From Nymphalis io (taxonomy: Eukaryota; Arthropoda; Insecta; Lepidoptera; Nymphalidae): a DNA stretch of 64,000 bases. This document shows positions 11,601 to 26,600 of this stretch, one piece after another (position 1 is the first letter of the stretch; each line of letters starts with the position of its first letter). The DNA lies in the NCBI RefSeq assembly GCF_905147045.1, contig NC_065905.1, positions 10,602,001-10,666,000 on the forward strand. Direction: 5' to 3'. The notes beneath the pieces are model-generated. The model did no database searches. It was not told the DNA's origin and worked only from the letters and a program-made list of their open reading frames with translations. The position numbers and the translations under genes are program-made.

Positions 11601-14600
11601 TCGGATTCGATGTACGACTCGCGGGCTTTCTTGCGTGCCATCTGTAAATTGCTTTATAACTTAGATTTTCCGAATTACCGGATTGTAACACTGTAAATTT
11701 CCAGACTCAGATAAAATAACTATATAAGGATCGACCCGTGGTTTTATATTAGGACATAAGGCCGCTAGTCCAGCAAAGCAATTAACGTGCGATTGCTGTA
11801 TACACACACACTATACATTGATGTACAGCTTCACAGAACATTACATGCTGTTAAAATCCGAGTTACTGTTTAAATTATTGTAGTTGTTCTAACCTGCAAA
11901 TAGCGCACGAGATCCTCCCACGATTGCTGCTTAGTGGCGGTTGCTACCACGTCCATGTAGGCTGAGGGGTCATCAGCCTTGATATACGAGTCGATGGCTT
12001 CCTTCACTAACCCCTGTTGTAGTTGCGCCTTAGCGAGCTGAGACCAGACTCCGGGCTCGTTGCAACGTTCGGCGAATTCATAAGCGCGTTTCAAGTCTTT
12101 CACTTGATCTATCAACACCTGAAAATAGCATATTATTTATATTATTTATAGACCGATGCAGATTTTTTTTTACAATATTGGTTAATTTTTAGTATATCAT
12201 AAAGTCAAACTTTTCTTTTTTTTTAATACGCACTTGTATGGCTGAAGTGTTGACGTCGAATTTCTTAAAGATTGCAAAAGCCTCCTCATACAGTTCGTTA
12301 TTGATAGCGATGTTCGCGATATCGGGAGCGTCATAGTTGTCCAAGCGGTTGATGTATTCCATTACACGAGTGCGGTCCGCCTTGATAGCTGAAATATTAA
12401 TTATTCAATTCAAAGGAATATATTCAATTAGAGGTCTATGATTTATACACATATGTCTAAAATACATTACATATACTTAATTGTCGTATACTTTCATTAT
12501 CATTCGTACTTTGCTTAATTTTGACGATAAAATTATACAGTAGTTTTCATCGTAGATGAGACAGTTTTTATCGATTGTCCATATTCAAGTCAGTTATGTG
12601 TGTATTTGTTATTAATAATACAATAAAACGCCAGTTCACATGAATATATATTATACTTTCTATATATTATAGGCAGGCGAGCATTCTACTACTGAACATA
12701 TATATATATAGAAAAAATATATAGAAAAAAGCCGAGATGGCCTAGTGAGACGCGTGAATCTTAACCGATGATCGTGGGTTCAAACCCGGGCAAGCACCAC
12801 TGAATTTTCATGTGCTTAATTTGTGTTTATAATTCATCTCGTGCTTGTCGATGAAGGAAAACATCGTGAGGAAACCAGCATGTGTCTGATTTAATTGAAA
12901 TTCTGCGACATGTGTATTCCACCAACCCGCATTGGAGCAGCGTGGTGGAATAAGCTCATACCTTCCCCTCAAAAAGGGAGAGGAGGCCTTAGCCCAGCAG
13001 TGGGACATTCACAGGCTGTTACTGTACTGTATATATTATAGCTTCATTAAGAAATAAACTGTTAAGTTTGTATGTTCTACATTAAGCATGAGTGATGTAA
13101 TTTGTTTAGGACGAATTTTATTATATCTTCAACCTGTTTAGTTCATCTCATAATATATTATATATATAAACAACAAACCTGTCAATATCAGCAAGTTCTG
13201 GAGGTTTCTGTGATCTGAGAAAACGGAATTATCCAGTACAATCTTCTCAAGCAACTCGATTAGTTCATTGGGCAAGTCAGCTGTCATGAATGCCTTCACA
13301 GTCACGGATATATCCTCTGGATCTTGCGTTTCAGAAAGTGCCGTTTGCACCACCTTGAATATACGATGTAAATAATAAAGTACTTAGAGGAATCTATCTG
13401 ATATTAATTATTTGAAAAGTAATGGTCGGACGCGATTTGAGAGGCAGAGATATGAGCACTGCCAACTTCTGGATTGGTACTAAGAATTTCTTGACAGAAA
13501 ATTTCAATAGGTTTTTATCGAAAAAATGTGTAGCTAGATCATTGTACCTGGTCGATGAGCTGCCTCTTGAAGGGGTTGGACTCGGCGAGCACCTCGAGCC
13601 ACAGGTCCTGGTCGCGGCGCCGCACGAGGTAGCGCGCCTGCGTCTTGAACAGCGAGTTGTCGTTGCACACGGCGATGAGCTCGCGGTCGCACTGGCCGCG
13701 CTCGTACGCCACGCACGCCAGGTGCGGGTCGCGCTTCTCGCAGTAGCGCCCCACCACGCGCGAGTCGTACCTGGGCAACCAGTCCGAGGTATCGTTACGT
13801 GCTAATTATACGAGGCTGTACTTACGGCTGACGAAACAAAATGTTTTAAATTTAATACATTACTTTACGGAATACATTAAGAGTATAAAGAACTGTTCCA
13901 TACCATTGATTTTCCTTGAGGAACCTCTCAGGGTTATTGTTAGAATCGATGTAGATCTTTGCGAGGGCGTTGTGTGTAGCGGGCTCGTTGCAACCTTCGT
14001 GAACACGAGTCTCTAACCAGGGCAGGAGCAACTTCAATCTACAATTAAAAAATAAAATTCATCTTTAAATAAAATTAAAAAAATATCAATAAAATTATAA
14101 TAATACTACAACATTTTTCGTGTGCATACTATTTACAATATTATATATAAAAATAGCTTTACAGTATTTGTATGAAAAGTTAAAATTATAAATATTACCT
14201 GTTTCTCTTTTCGACTTCAGCAACGAGTTCGTCGGTGGAGAATTGTCCACGTACGACAAGAATCAAGTTTTTGATTATATCCTCCGCACAATCCACGTCT
14301 AAAAGACCGCCGACAACCACAGGTAAGCGGGATGGGTTGACCTACAAAAAGCATAATACATGATCAGTATATATATTATTGAAACTGTTGCATTTTATTA
14401 GTCTCATATACAAATTATATATAAATTCAAGGAGCACTAAAAAGCACTTTTGATTCTTCTTTTTACAATTTTCTTAAGAAAAACCAGAAAGAAATTCACT
14501 TATACATAATACCTAATCAAGATTATAATATTAAATATATTATATATTTATAATTAAAAATCAAATATGTAATTTCTCACTAACCTTTTGCACATATATC

Positions 14601-17600
14601 TCAATGTATTTCTGCAGGCTGTTTCTGTAGAGATACAGTACTAGGTCGTGCACGAAATCGAAACGGTCGCAAACGATGATAAGTGGAAGTTGATCGGGCA
14701 ATTTTGCTTCTTTCAGGAAATTCTTTACCCTCTCAGCGTTGTAGCAGTTCGATTCACGGCAAATACGCTCCACTTCTTTGATTTGTCCCGTTTTACAAGC
14801 GGCCTGAATAACAATTACAAAACATTTGTATTATAAAATTATATTAATACATAAATATAGAAAATCATATATTTTTAGTACTTAGTACAGGGCCACAGCT
14901 GTGCAAATATAATATATATTTGTGAAAAAATATAAGCCAATTATTACCTTCAGCAAAAAAAGTATATAAATAATAATTTTATGTACCAATACACTCTTTA
15001 AATAAAATCTATGTATGTTTATATACATTTAAACAAACAAATTACCTGAATATATTTAAAGTGAACTTCTGAATCCTGGCTGAAGTTGACAATGGATCCA
15101 AGGAAGTAGAAGAGTCCTTCATAAGTTTTGAAACTCTCAAATAATTCAATCAATGCCTTTGTCGTTAACTGCTCGTGATACTTCGTCGCGATTTGCACGC
15201 AGATTTGTAAGTTTTGACGAATATTCGCTTGAAGCATAGCCTTGAGGCATTCAAGCGAGTCTTCAACAGATAACGTCCCAAAGTAGCTGACCAACCAGTC
15301 AGCTGATAACAGATGGGTGTGAACCTGAACAAAGACAACAACAAACAATTTATTATTACACATTATAAAAAATATATTGTTATGCTATATTATTATATCC
15401 ATATTATATTATATCAACATAGTTGACATTTCTGATAACAAAGATTATTCATAGGGATATATTTGTTGTACACTAGCTCTTGTTGATCCACTTCTCTTAA
15501 GTGCTTGTACTCCAAGTCTTTTGGTCACCCAGGTCGGTGCACATGTCCAAGTGTCAGATAGCGGCACATACCACGGCGCGCTTGATGTCGTAGAGGTCGG
15601 TGTAGTGCTCGAGCGCGCGCTGCAGCAGGCCCGCCTTCTCGCAGAGCTGCGCCACGTGCGCGCGGTCGTAGTGCGTGAACATGCCGTTGCCGAGGATGGC
15701 GTCCGCCACCTGCGGCGCCGACATCAGGTTCATCTCCAGCAGCCTACGGGCACAGGTAGGGACTTGTAGCAGCGAGTGCACTTCTTTGATAGTGTCATAA
15801 TTAATATAGTATTATTGATTTTGGAATGTAATTAATAAAATTATGGGAGAAAAAAGGTTTTACATAATATTTATTGTTATTGTAACTTTTAGTTCTATTT
15901 TACTACATTTGATTCTCATTTTCACCTGGTTTGCAAAGGTCCCTCCTCAGGCCTATTATTCTTCAAGGCGTCGAGTAGGAAGGCGGTGCATTGTTGCACC
16001 ATATTCTGCTCCATGAAAACATCAACAATCTGCTGAATGTCGGCTAATGGAGGATCTTCGGCAACGAGCATGCCAGCAAACCCAGCACCTTGTTCAGGAT
16101 TAGTTCGCATCACAGAGCGGAGGAGGTAAATATAATCCGGTGTGTAACCAACCTAAAATTAATAAGTATTTTTTTAAATAAGAAAATATTATTTAAAATT
16201 ATTGGCTACGTGATAGCAACACATACATTTTTTAAATGTCCAAAGATGAAAAAAAATCGAAATTATAAAAACAACGAGGATTCATCCTCACATCACAGGT
16301 TTCATACCTTTTTAGCATAAAGTACAATTTTCTGGAACTGGCCAGTCTCAGCAAAACACTGAATAACTTTGCTTGCAACATTGGCCCTCAGGTACACCGA
16401 TAATGCAAGAGTGGGATCAACTTGCTTGACAAGATCTCCAAGCTCTTCTGAACACTCTAACTTCTCTTCTTTTAACCATTTCTCTAGCAACTGCTTACGA
16501 CCTGAAAACATAAACAAGTTATTAATAAAGAGTACCAAAATTATTAATTTATCTCATACAAGATTATGTACTGCTGGGCTTAGACATCTTCTACCCTTGA
16601 GAAGGTTTTCAGTTTATTCCACCACTTTGATCCGATGCCGATTGATGGATACAGACATTTGTCAATCTGACATAGGTTTCATTAATCAGTTTTTCTTCAC
16701 GACACGATTACATGAATTATAAATAATCACAAATGGTATACTTGAAAAAGTGGTAGTCATCCGGACTTTAACCAGGAATCTTTGGTTAAGATAGACGCGT
16801 TTTTGACTGTAGAATAAAAGAATATACTAAAAACTATTTAATTAAAACAACTCACCTTGCAGCAAAACAGGGCGACACAATTCAAGGGATTCGAACTTGT
16901 TAAGCTGCGCCTGATCTAGCAATATCCCGAAGTACTGTAGTAGTGGGGAAGTCTGTCCCGGCTGTGTGGGCACCTGCTGGAACCGCTGTATGGTTTGCGG
17001 AGTTCTAAGGATACCACGCGGCGCCATGGCTGCTACCTAAAAACATTATAAAAAGTTTTAATATAATCTATGTTTTTGCATACTGAATTTATTTTATTTT
17101 TAATTTATTTTAAAATTATGAAAATTGACATATTCTACAATAACATTTTGTAATCAGTTATTGAACAAAGAAACAAATTATTATTGTAATTAGTAATTAC
17201 ACACTATAATTCAAATACTCACTTTCGCTGCCTCTCCATACTGTCCATTAGTAAATAGCATGTTAAACTTCCTCACAAAAAGCTCCTCTGCTCCGGCAAG
17301 GTTGTTCCTTACAGCGAGACGGAGCGCTAGCTCAGGGTTCTGCAGCACCGTGTTTATGTACGGTACTATGGAGTCTTCTTCTACTGTCACTGAGAGGACT
17401 TGGCCTTTACGATTGACACCTTTACGAAATAAGATAACACTGTATTATTAAATACCAACATATTATATAACATATATAATTTTAAATGGCTCATATATTG
17501 AGAAAGGTATAGGTAGCTGTATAACATCACTCTACGACACAACGGGGACGGGGCAGTAACATTTTAATATAAAAACCCCACCTACGTACGAAGCGCTTTG

Positions 17601-20600
17601 AATCTATATTCATCATTCGCACTGCGAAACTGTGGAATGCTTTGCCTGAGCCTGTATTTCCTGATAGGTACAATGTTGGTGTCTTCAAATCCAAAGTAAA
17701 CAGGTTTCTTATAGGCAAGCGTGCTACATCCTAGACCGTGTCGATGCTTAACATCAGGCAAGTCAACGGTTAGGTTAAACGCTGGCCTATTAATTGTTAA
17801 AAAAAAAAAAAACGTTATTACTCACCTATGATTCCGCCAGTGGACTCGTGAGGGGCCGTCACGAATATGGTATCGGACGAGATACGGTTCATGTAGATAC
17901 AGGTGCCGGTCTCGATGTCGTACATGTGTATGTAGCCGTACTTTGTGATCAGGTAGATGACGTCATACTTCGGCGACACCTGCATGGCCACGGGGAAGTC
18001 GCTCTGGGCCTCGGCGGGGAAGAAAACATCGACCGCTTTTTTAGGGAACGGTTGGTTGCCAGCTGGGGTTTGACCCACCTCTACAAATATAATAACAAAA
18101 AAAATATTATAATATCATAATAAACTATTAATCGCGTTTGGACTCTACTACCACTTACAATCAGGTGGAGTAGAGTCATTTGCCATCCCGGCGCATATAA
18201 AAAAAAAAAACTACAACAACAAATTATATGATGCAATTAAAAAAATTACGTTACCAATAATATGCAGTTTTCCTCCCTGGGGTGTTCTTACAGCGAAACA
18301 GAAGAGAGTCGACGGCTCAGCGTTCCCCTCCGCCTTGAATGTCGCGAAGGAAGCAGCGTGGCCCTCTATGGGCTGCGAGCACTTGCGCTCCACCGAGTAC
18401 AGTTGCATTGCGCCCACGACGCGGTTCTGTTGGGCTGATATGCCTGGAAAAAGATAGACGACAGATGTTAGACTTAAAAAATAATCAAGATTTCAGTTAT
18501 CTACATACGAGGTTGCCCTTGTTATATATTTTAAAATGTTTAGTTTACAGTACAGTAACAGCCTGTTAATGTCCCACTGCTGGGCTAAGGCCTCTTCTCC
18601 CTTTTTGAGGAGAAGGTTTAAAGCTTATTCCACCACGCTGCTCCGATGCGGGTTGTTAGAATACACATATGACATAATTTCGATGAAATTAGACACATGC
18701 AGGTTTCCCCATGATGTTTTCCTTCACCGTCAAGCACGAGATGAATTAATCTCAGATTAAGCACATGAAAATTCAGTGTCGCTTGCCTGGGTTTGAACCC
18801 ACGATCAACGGTTAAGATTCACGCGTTCTAACTAGGCTATCTTGGATTTTTGTTTAGTTTAAAATATGTTTTTGTTTAGTTTAAAATATATTATAAAAAA
18901 TATACGAAAATCGAGCATTACTTTTTTCTATCCCTTAACTCTGAGTCTTAAAATGTTGTTTACAGTACAAAATAAACCTTATTCATAATTTAAACTTGAA
19001 GGAAAATTCTAAGCCTGTAAATTACCACGAAAAATGTACGGAACTTTTCCCACGCAAAACCGACTCGCACTCGACTTGAGCGGTGTAGATTTAGAAAAAA
19101 AAAACAGAATTGAGTAATAATTAGAATATACGGTTTTTTTTTCTTTTTTTTCTGGGACATTGTTTACACACGGCCATCTGATCCCAAACTAAGGAGAGCT
19201 TGTACTGTGGAAACCAGACAACTGATATAATACATATACTTTTCTTTTGTAAATACATACTTATATACATACACCCAGACTCAGGACAAAGAGAAATGTT
19301 CATGCACACAAATGTCTGTCCTGGGTGGGAATCGAACCCACAACCATCGGCGTGAAAGGCAAGTACCTACCAACCACGCCAACCGACCCGTCTATTTGTA
19401 GCTGTTTAGTTAAACATATATTTCGCTCTTTCTTTCATTATTGATTTGACATTCGAAAGAAGACGCATCATTGTTTCTCTAATCGCCTGCTAAACAATGT
19501 TTTTAAGTAAGGTCGATAGTGTGTAGCGCATAAAACACTTCACAAAACTTACCAACAAGCAATAGCCATTGCTGTTTCGGATCTGTCCTGTAGTTAATGA
19601 TTTGGCACTCCGCAAGCGATGAGTGTCTGTCGAACATCTTTACGGGAGTGGAGTCGCCTTCCATGGACCAGTGGTAGACCGACATCTTCGTGACCAAGGC
19701 GAGGGTGTTCGGCGATATCCATTTCCAGAACACAACGTCTTCGGTCATAGTGTGTGCCTTCATCTTGGATTTCATTTCAATGTTGAATATTTGGAGGGTC
19801 TTTTGCGCTGCTGATACGGAAAATTTAAATTAATATGCAATAGTCTTTTAAATACATAGTCTACATATATAAAGAAGTACACCTTTATTTCATCAAATAA
19901 TAAATTTGAAAATATACAATAAGTAAAAGGTATTTTTTTACATATTGCATACTTTCAAATTGGCTTTATATGAAATTATATCGATTTAGATATTATGTAT
20001 GATGTTAGTCTTAAACTGATTGAAAGTTAAAAACCTAATAAATAGTTAATAAATTATAAGTATATCGTTAAGATTACACTAAATCATTTATTTATTTAAA
20101 AGCCATAAATACTTCATAAAAACAATTGTTTATTCAATTAAAAGAAATACATCTAGCTAGATACAGGGCCGGCGACTTTACAATGGCTACATTACACTAA
20201 GCGTATTATAATAACTAAGGTCAAACTATTTATAAATGTATTATTGATAAAGCATTTTTGATTTCTTTACAAATCGATAAAATTAAAAAATTCATTAAAT
20301 ATTTTTTATATATTTCAACTTGTATGAACCAGTAATGCTGCACTTGAAATTTTATAAGTAATATCTTAAAACACACGCACGACACACACACACAACCGCG
20401 CACGCACACCCAACCCACATGCACAGGTACCCGTACGGACAGACGCGGACGCACACGTCCAAGAACGCGAACATACGCACAAATACATGTAAGCCTAAAA
20501 ACATGAGCGTACATTTATCGTATAAAATGCTTAATATTCTTATACATTTTTAATTGTGCTTGTATATTTTATTTTGAAGTAATGAATGAACGAAGCCTTA

Positions 20601-23600
20601 TACATTAAAACTGCACGGGGTCAATAGCCAAAGGTTTGATCAATTTTACGAATTAAGCTACTTAAATGCCCTTTCTTCGAATTCTGTAACTCAATAATTT
20701 CACGGTTCCATGCACGCATATAAAATGGCTGTCACTTTCCGGAATTACTTTTTACACACCTAAATCCTACTCCTACCAGTGAACTATTTATAATCATAAG
20801 GGCATTATAGCAATGTGAATTATTGCCTTATTTTATAAGGCTCAAAAATCCACCAATGAAAACTATTACTTAGTATTTTCTAATAATTAAACGATAACCC
20901 GATACAATCTGGAGCTTATTATACAAATTTGTGACACTTACGATACGTTCCCGATTCAATTCCAATCTATATATATACATATATATATTCTGATCGGAAC
21001 CAATCCGATATTATGTTAACTTTTATATCAATAGTGGAAAATTAAATTAAAGAATAGGAATATGAAAAAACGGCAAAGATTACATTCAGTTTCGATTCCG
21101 ATAAAGTGACAATTTGTTGGTAGAATTTGCTATCTGAGAGAGTTCAGTCAAATCCAATAATTTTTATTGAACCCACACGTGATTTGTATCCGCGACTTTC
21201 GCAGCCGTATAAGTTAAACACTACATTAACAAAATACTGGTCGTATAATTATTAGAAATATGTGATCGATTTTTACATATCGTTGCATGACACAGCTTAA
21301 ATTCAGTCGTGCGTACTAAGCTATGCTGTTTTCTAATAATATTAGCCTATTTCACATTAGCGACTAATGTCCATCTATTTCCTAACAAATATGCATAAAC
21401 GAATAACGATAAATTATACTTAAAATCTATAATAATAATAAAATTTAATAATGTCAATAAAAAAATATTAAGTGCTTAAGTTTTAAGTTGCGTAAAGTAC
21501 GGGACTTTAAAATAATAAATATGTATATTCATAGTGAAGATGTAGAGGGAAATCAGGGAGACATGAATTGCAATGTTTCATACACTAATTGGCCGAAGAT
21601 AAAGCCGAGATGGCCCAAGTGGTAAGAACGCGTGAATCTTAACCGATGATCGTGCGTTCAAACCCGGACAAGCACCACTGAATTTTCATGTGATTAATTT
21701 GTGATTATAATTCGTCTCGTACTTTACGGTGTGCACATGTGTATTCCACCAACCCGCAATGGAGCAGCGTGGTACAATAAGCTCCAAACCTTCTCCTCAA
21801 AAAAGGGAGAGGAGGCCTTTAGCCCAGCAGTGGGACAGGCTGTTACAGTACAGCAAATACACTATAAATACCAATTATTTATAGTAACGTTATTATGTCA
21901 ATTAAGGTTATAGTAACTGGTATGATAACACGCAAGTATACAGCTTTGCAGAGCACCTGGTATGGACATTTTACGTATTATCTCGACACGGGCATGAATA
22001 ATAAATGTAGTCAACGGTCGTCGTCAGTGTCATATTTTAGAAATTATTATTTTTTTGTAAGAAATGTATAGATATGTATTATAAAACGTATAAAAATAAA
22101 CAAACTTTCGCATCTAAATTAAGACAAGGACATTAAATTACCGCTCGTCACTTCAATAATTAAAATTGAGAGCGGGTGAAACTGCGATTGCAACAACAAC
22201 AACAAGGCGGGATCTGCAAGCAGCAGCGTATCTTTAACCTATCAATTGAAAAAAAACTACTAAACTAAAATGCAGCGCGTTTTAGAAGTTTTAGTATACC
22301 TACTTATATAATATCATTATAAAACTTCTAAAACGCGCTGCATTTTAGTTTAGTAGTTTTTTTTCAATTGATAGGTTAAAGATACGTTGCTGCTTGCAGA
22401 TCCCGCCTTGTTCCCTGCAATCTTCTTTAAGTCATCTGTTCTCCTGGCAGGAGCCAAAGGCACCAATCCAAAAATAATATAATTTTAATCTAACCGTTTC
22501 GTAATGGGGGGAGGGGTCCTCACAAGTCGGAGTGCCTTGATCTCTAAGTCCGAGGCTGTACGTATGTGACCAGTCCATTGCCAATTCAGTCTGCTTATTT
22601 TGCAAGGTATGTCGGTATCTCCGGTACTTCGCCGTATAACCCCATTTTAGATTATTTCTTTTAAAGACACTACGAAAATAGCTCGTACTATTGTACGCCG
22701 TGTGATATTTAATTTGTGGATTATTTCCCGCAATAAACGTACGCATAGAGCCATGAAAAAAGCCGAGTTGGCCCTGTGGTAAGAACGCGTGAATCTTAAC
22801 CGATGATCGTTGGTTCAAACCCGGGCAAGCACCACTGAATTTTCATGTGCTTAATTTGTGCATAATTTGTAATATAATTCATCTCGTGCTTTACGGTGAA
22901 GGAAAACATCGTGAGGAAACCTGCATGTGTCTAATTTCACTGAAATTCTGCCACATGTGAATTCTACCAACCCGCATTGGAGCAGCGTGGTGGAATAAGC
23001 TCCAAACCTTCTCCTCAAAAAGAGGAGAGGAGGCCTTTAGCCCAGCAGTGGGACATTCACAGGCTGTTACGGTATAGAGCCATGGCAGATAAGACACATG
23101 TGTGAGAAATTGTCGCCTTCAGCAATGCAGTACTGGTGACGTTAAGACTTATCGATCAAACTTACGTAACGTAAAACGTTTTCCGATACAATCAAGCTCC
23201 ATGCCGTATAATTTGTAGGTTATTGACTCCAAGTCTATTAATTGTCAGGGTCAGTTATATTAAGGGTTATTTAATGTTTTTTTTTTTTATAAAATCGGAA
23301 GACGGACGAGCGTATGGGCCACCTGATGGTAAGTGGTCACCAAACGCCCTTAGAAATTGGCATTGTAAGAAATGTCAACCATCGCTTACATAGTCAATGC
23401 GCCACCAACCTTGGGAACTAAGATTTTATGTCCCTTGTGCCTGTAATTACACTGGCTCACTCACCCTTCAAACCGGAACACAACAATAATAAGTACTGCT
23501 GTTTTGCGGTAGAATATCTGATGAGTGGGTGGTACCTACACAGACGAGCTTGCACAAAGCTCTACCACCAGTACAATGTACATGTGAAGAGCTTTTATAG

Positions 23601-26600
23601 TACAATAGTAATTAAACAAATTTATGAGCTCATAACTATTACAAGTTTGTAGTGTATACGTAGGTTATATTGTTCGGACCACAGAAAATATCAAAACTAT
23701 CTTTGCGCGAAAAAAAGTGTATATCGGGAAATCATCGTATCGTATCGTAACAGCCTGTGAACGTCCCACTGCTGGGCTAATGGCCTCCTCTCCCTTTTTG
23801 AGGAGAAGGTTTGGAGCTTATTCCACCACGCTGCTCCAATGCGACTTGTTGGAATACACAAGTGGCAGAATTTCAGTGAAATTAGACACATGCAGGATTC
23901 CTCACGATGTTTTCCTTCACCGTAAAGCACGAGATGAATTATAATCACAAATTAAGCACAAGAAAATTCAGTGATGCTTGCCCAGGTTTGAACTCACGAT
24001 CATCGATTAAGATTCACACGTTCTTACCACTGGGCCGTATCGGCTATAAATCGGGAAAATCACTTAAAAAATACGCAAAAAAAAAATAAATAAAAAAATT
24101 GAACTTTTTAGAAGAAAAAATCGCACCACATTGCAGCAGCGTGGTGGAATAAGCTCCAAACATTCTCCGCAAGAGATGTCGCAATGGGGACATTTCGAGG
24201 TATTTAATTTATTATGAATTGCATTGATTGTATTAGGAGATACTTGTTAGGTTTGTATGTTACAAGGTCAAATCTGTCCCGAGTGTTCAACTCCGAGGGA
24301 CCTTGTAACGATTACATCACCAATACAGTCATAATTTCTTCGATAAACTCGAAAATGATATAAATACAATATATGTATATAGGTAGGTATGACAATTTGC
24401 AGGAAAAATAATGAACATAGTAGCTGTCTTTAAATTTTTTAAAATGTACTATCCTCACGCTCTTTCAGAAGCTGACTAATTTTGTAGCGTAACATGTCGT
24501 CGGTTTATTGTAAGTGATATTTTGACTTCACAGTTCACAAAGTGCATTGCAAACAATTCGGTTATGCAACTCAATTTAACCTCCAAAAACATGTATTTCA
24601 AAAGAATACTAGCAATGGCCGTTTTCTAAGGAATTACTAATAATTCTATTTACCCCTTCCATTAAGCTTAAACCTTGTGTTAGGAGTGTTGTGAGGACGA
24701 GGAGCCCAAGGGGTCGGATTCGAACCTGCGACTTTCACATCAATCAGCGGCCTATAAATCATTGCGCTATTTTAATAATAATAATAAATATCCTGGGACA
24801 TTTTTTACACACGGCCATTTGATCCCAAATTAAGCTTGTACAAGCTTGTGCTATGGAAACCAGACAACTGATATACTACATATACTACTTTTCTTTTATA
24901 AATACATACTTATATAGATAATTACACCCAGACTCGTCCTGAGACGAAGAGACATGTTCATGCACACAAATGTCTGTCCTGGGTGGACATTTAAATTTAA
25001 ATAAAATATACTGTAATAATATACTGGGGATGAAAATTTATTCGAAATCGGTAGTTTCTTAAACATATGTGTTATGTAATATAGTAACCGGACTTAAGTA
25101 GAAGAACGTTGATAATATAGAAAGATACTAAATACTCTTAAATAATGAACATATGCTTGACAGTAACAGACAGACAGGAGCATCTCGGCTCCTCGGCTTC
25201 GGCGGCCCAGTGGTAAGAACGCGTGAATCTTAATCGATGATCGTAGGTTAAAACCCGGGTAAGCACCGCTGAATTTTCATGTGCTTAATTTGTGATTATA
25301 ATTCATCTCGTGCTTTACGGTGAAGGAAAACATCGTGAGGAAACTTGCATGTGTCTAATTTTAATGAAATTCTGCCACATGTGTATTCTACAACCCGCAT
25401 TGGAGCAGCGTCGTAGAATAAGCTCCAAACCTTCTCCTCAAAAAGAGGAGAGGAGGCTTTTAGCCTAGCAGTGGGACATTCACAGGCTGTTACGGTATAC
25501 TTGACAGTCTCAGGAACAGGATTCCTCTCATTATCATGGAGCATACATTACATAAGCGACGAAACTATTATATATATTTCAAACGTTACTATATAAAATA
25601 TTTTACACGTGTCATTTAAATAGATGTATGTAATTTTATTCTCGTTATATTAGAATCATTAATTAGTCATTGTTTAGGTTTTTTTAATGTCATTTTTGTT
25701 TTCGTTTTGCGATGTAACGAAATAAAAAAAATGGGGGCGTTGACATGACGCTATTCGTTCGTTATAATTTCCGTAGTTACACGCCTTTTAATGTCGAGAC
25801 TCGATAATAAAAGTCAGGAGTGACTCACCGACGACACAGCGTTCAACGTGGATAGTGTGACGTCATCATACAATTTTAATACGATATTATATATAACAAC
25901 AAAAAATCGAAAATTACCCGTTTAAAAAAAGTACTAACAGACTGTAAATCTCCCACTGCTGGGCTAAGGCCACCTCAACTTTTATAAGAAGGTTTGGAGC
26001 TTACTCCACTTCGCTGCTCCAATGGTGGATTACATATGTGGCAGATTTGCATCCCACACATTCATATATTTTCACGAAGTTTTCCTTCACCGACGAACTT
26101 GATATGATTTATAAACACGAATTAAGCACTGGAAAGAACAGCAGTGCCTGGCTGGGTTTGAACCAGCAATCTTCGTTTTAAGATTAACTAGCCATCTCGG
26201 CTTCGTTTTAAAAATGGAATTTGTTGCAATAAACTAGATTTTTAAATTCGAACTTTTTGGATATAAATTTAATACGGAACGAATTCGAAGTGTGTATGTT
26301 TGTGTGCGCGTCCGTTCATAGTATGTGTGCGTAATTATAATACGAAACGTAAATCGGAAACATAGCCATTATAATCTGACAATATTTTACATATAACTGA
26401 TATTAAAATCGACTCTTAGTCATACGACTGATAAGAACCTGTTTACAGAATAACGTCTGGAATGAACCGTATAATACAAACAATATTTATCACTCACTCA
26501 TTATAAACAGTGTCTACTTTGATTTATAAAAAGCGTTTTATCAATTATTACTATACCATTTTAGTTTGGCCAATCTCTATTATAATAAATACTACAAAAG

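Noticed and set aside
12730..12810. tRNA-like A and B boxes here and at other places (for example 22760, 25196, 33477, 48380)
   Set aside because: They are heads of SINE families: the same tRNA-like part is always followed by the same unrelated body, and the cloverleaf is imperfect. No true tRNA gene seen.
13422..13805. 127-aa plus-strand open frame, and similar ones at 8527, 51293, 53536 and 55218
   Set aside because: Antisense shadows of exons with very high GC3, where stop codons are rare on both strands.
16842..17027. Separate gene starting at MAPRGILRTP
   Set aside because: It is an internal methionine of Chc coding exon 7, spliced in frame from exon 6.
20230..20514. 94-aa Cys/Val/Arg-rich minus-strand open frame
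   Set aside because: Translation of a CA/CG-rich microsatellite.
22432..22818. 128-aa minus-strand open frame as a new gene
   Set aside because: Parts match LINE C-terminal motifs in shifted frames, and its start lies in a SINE; it is a transposon relic.
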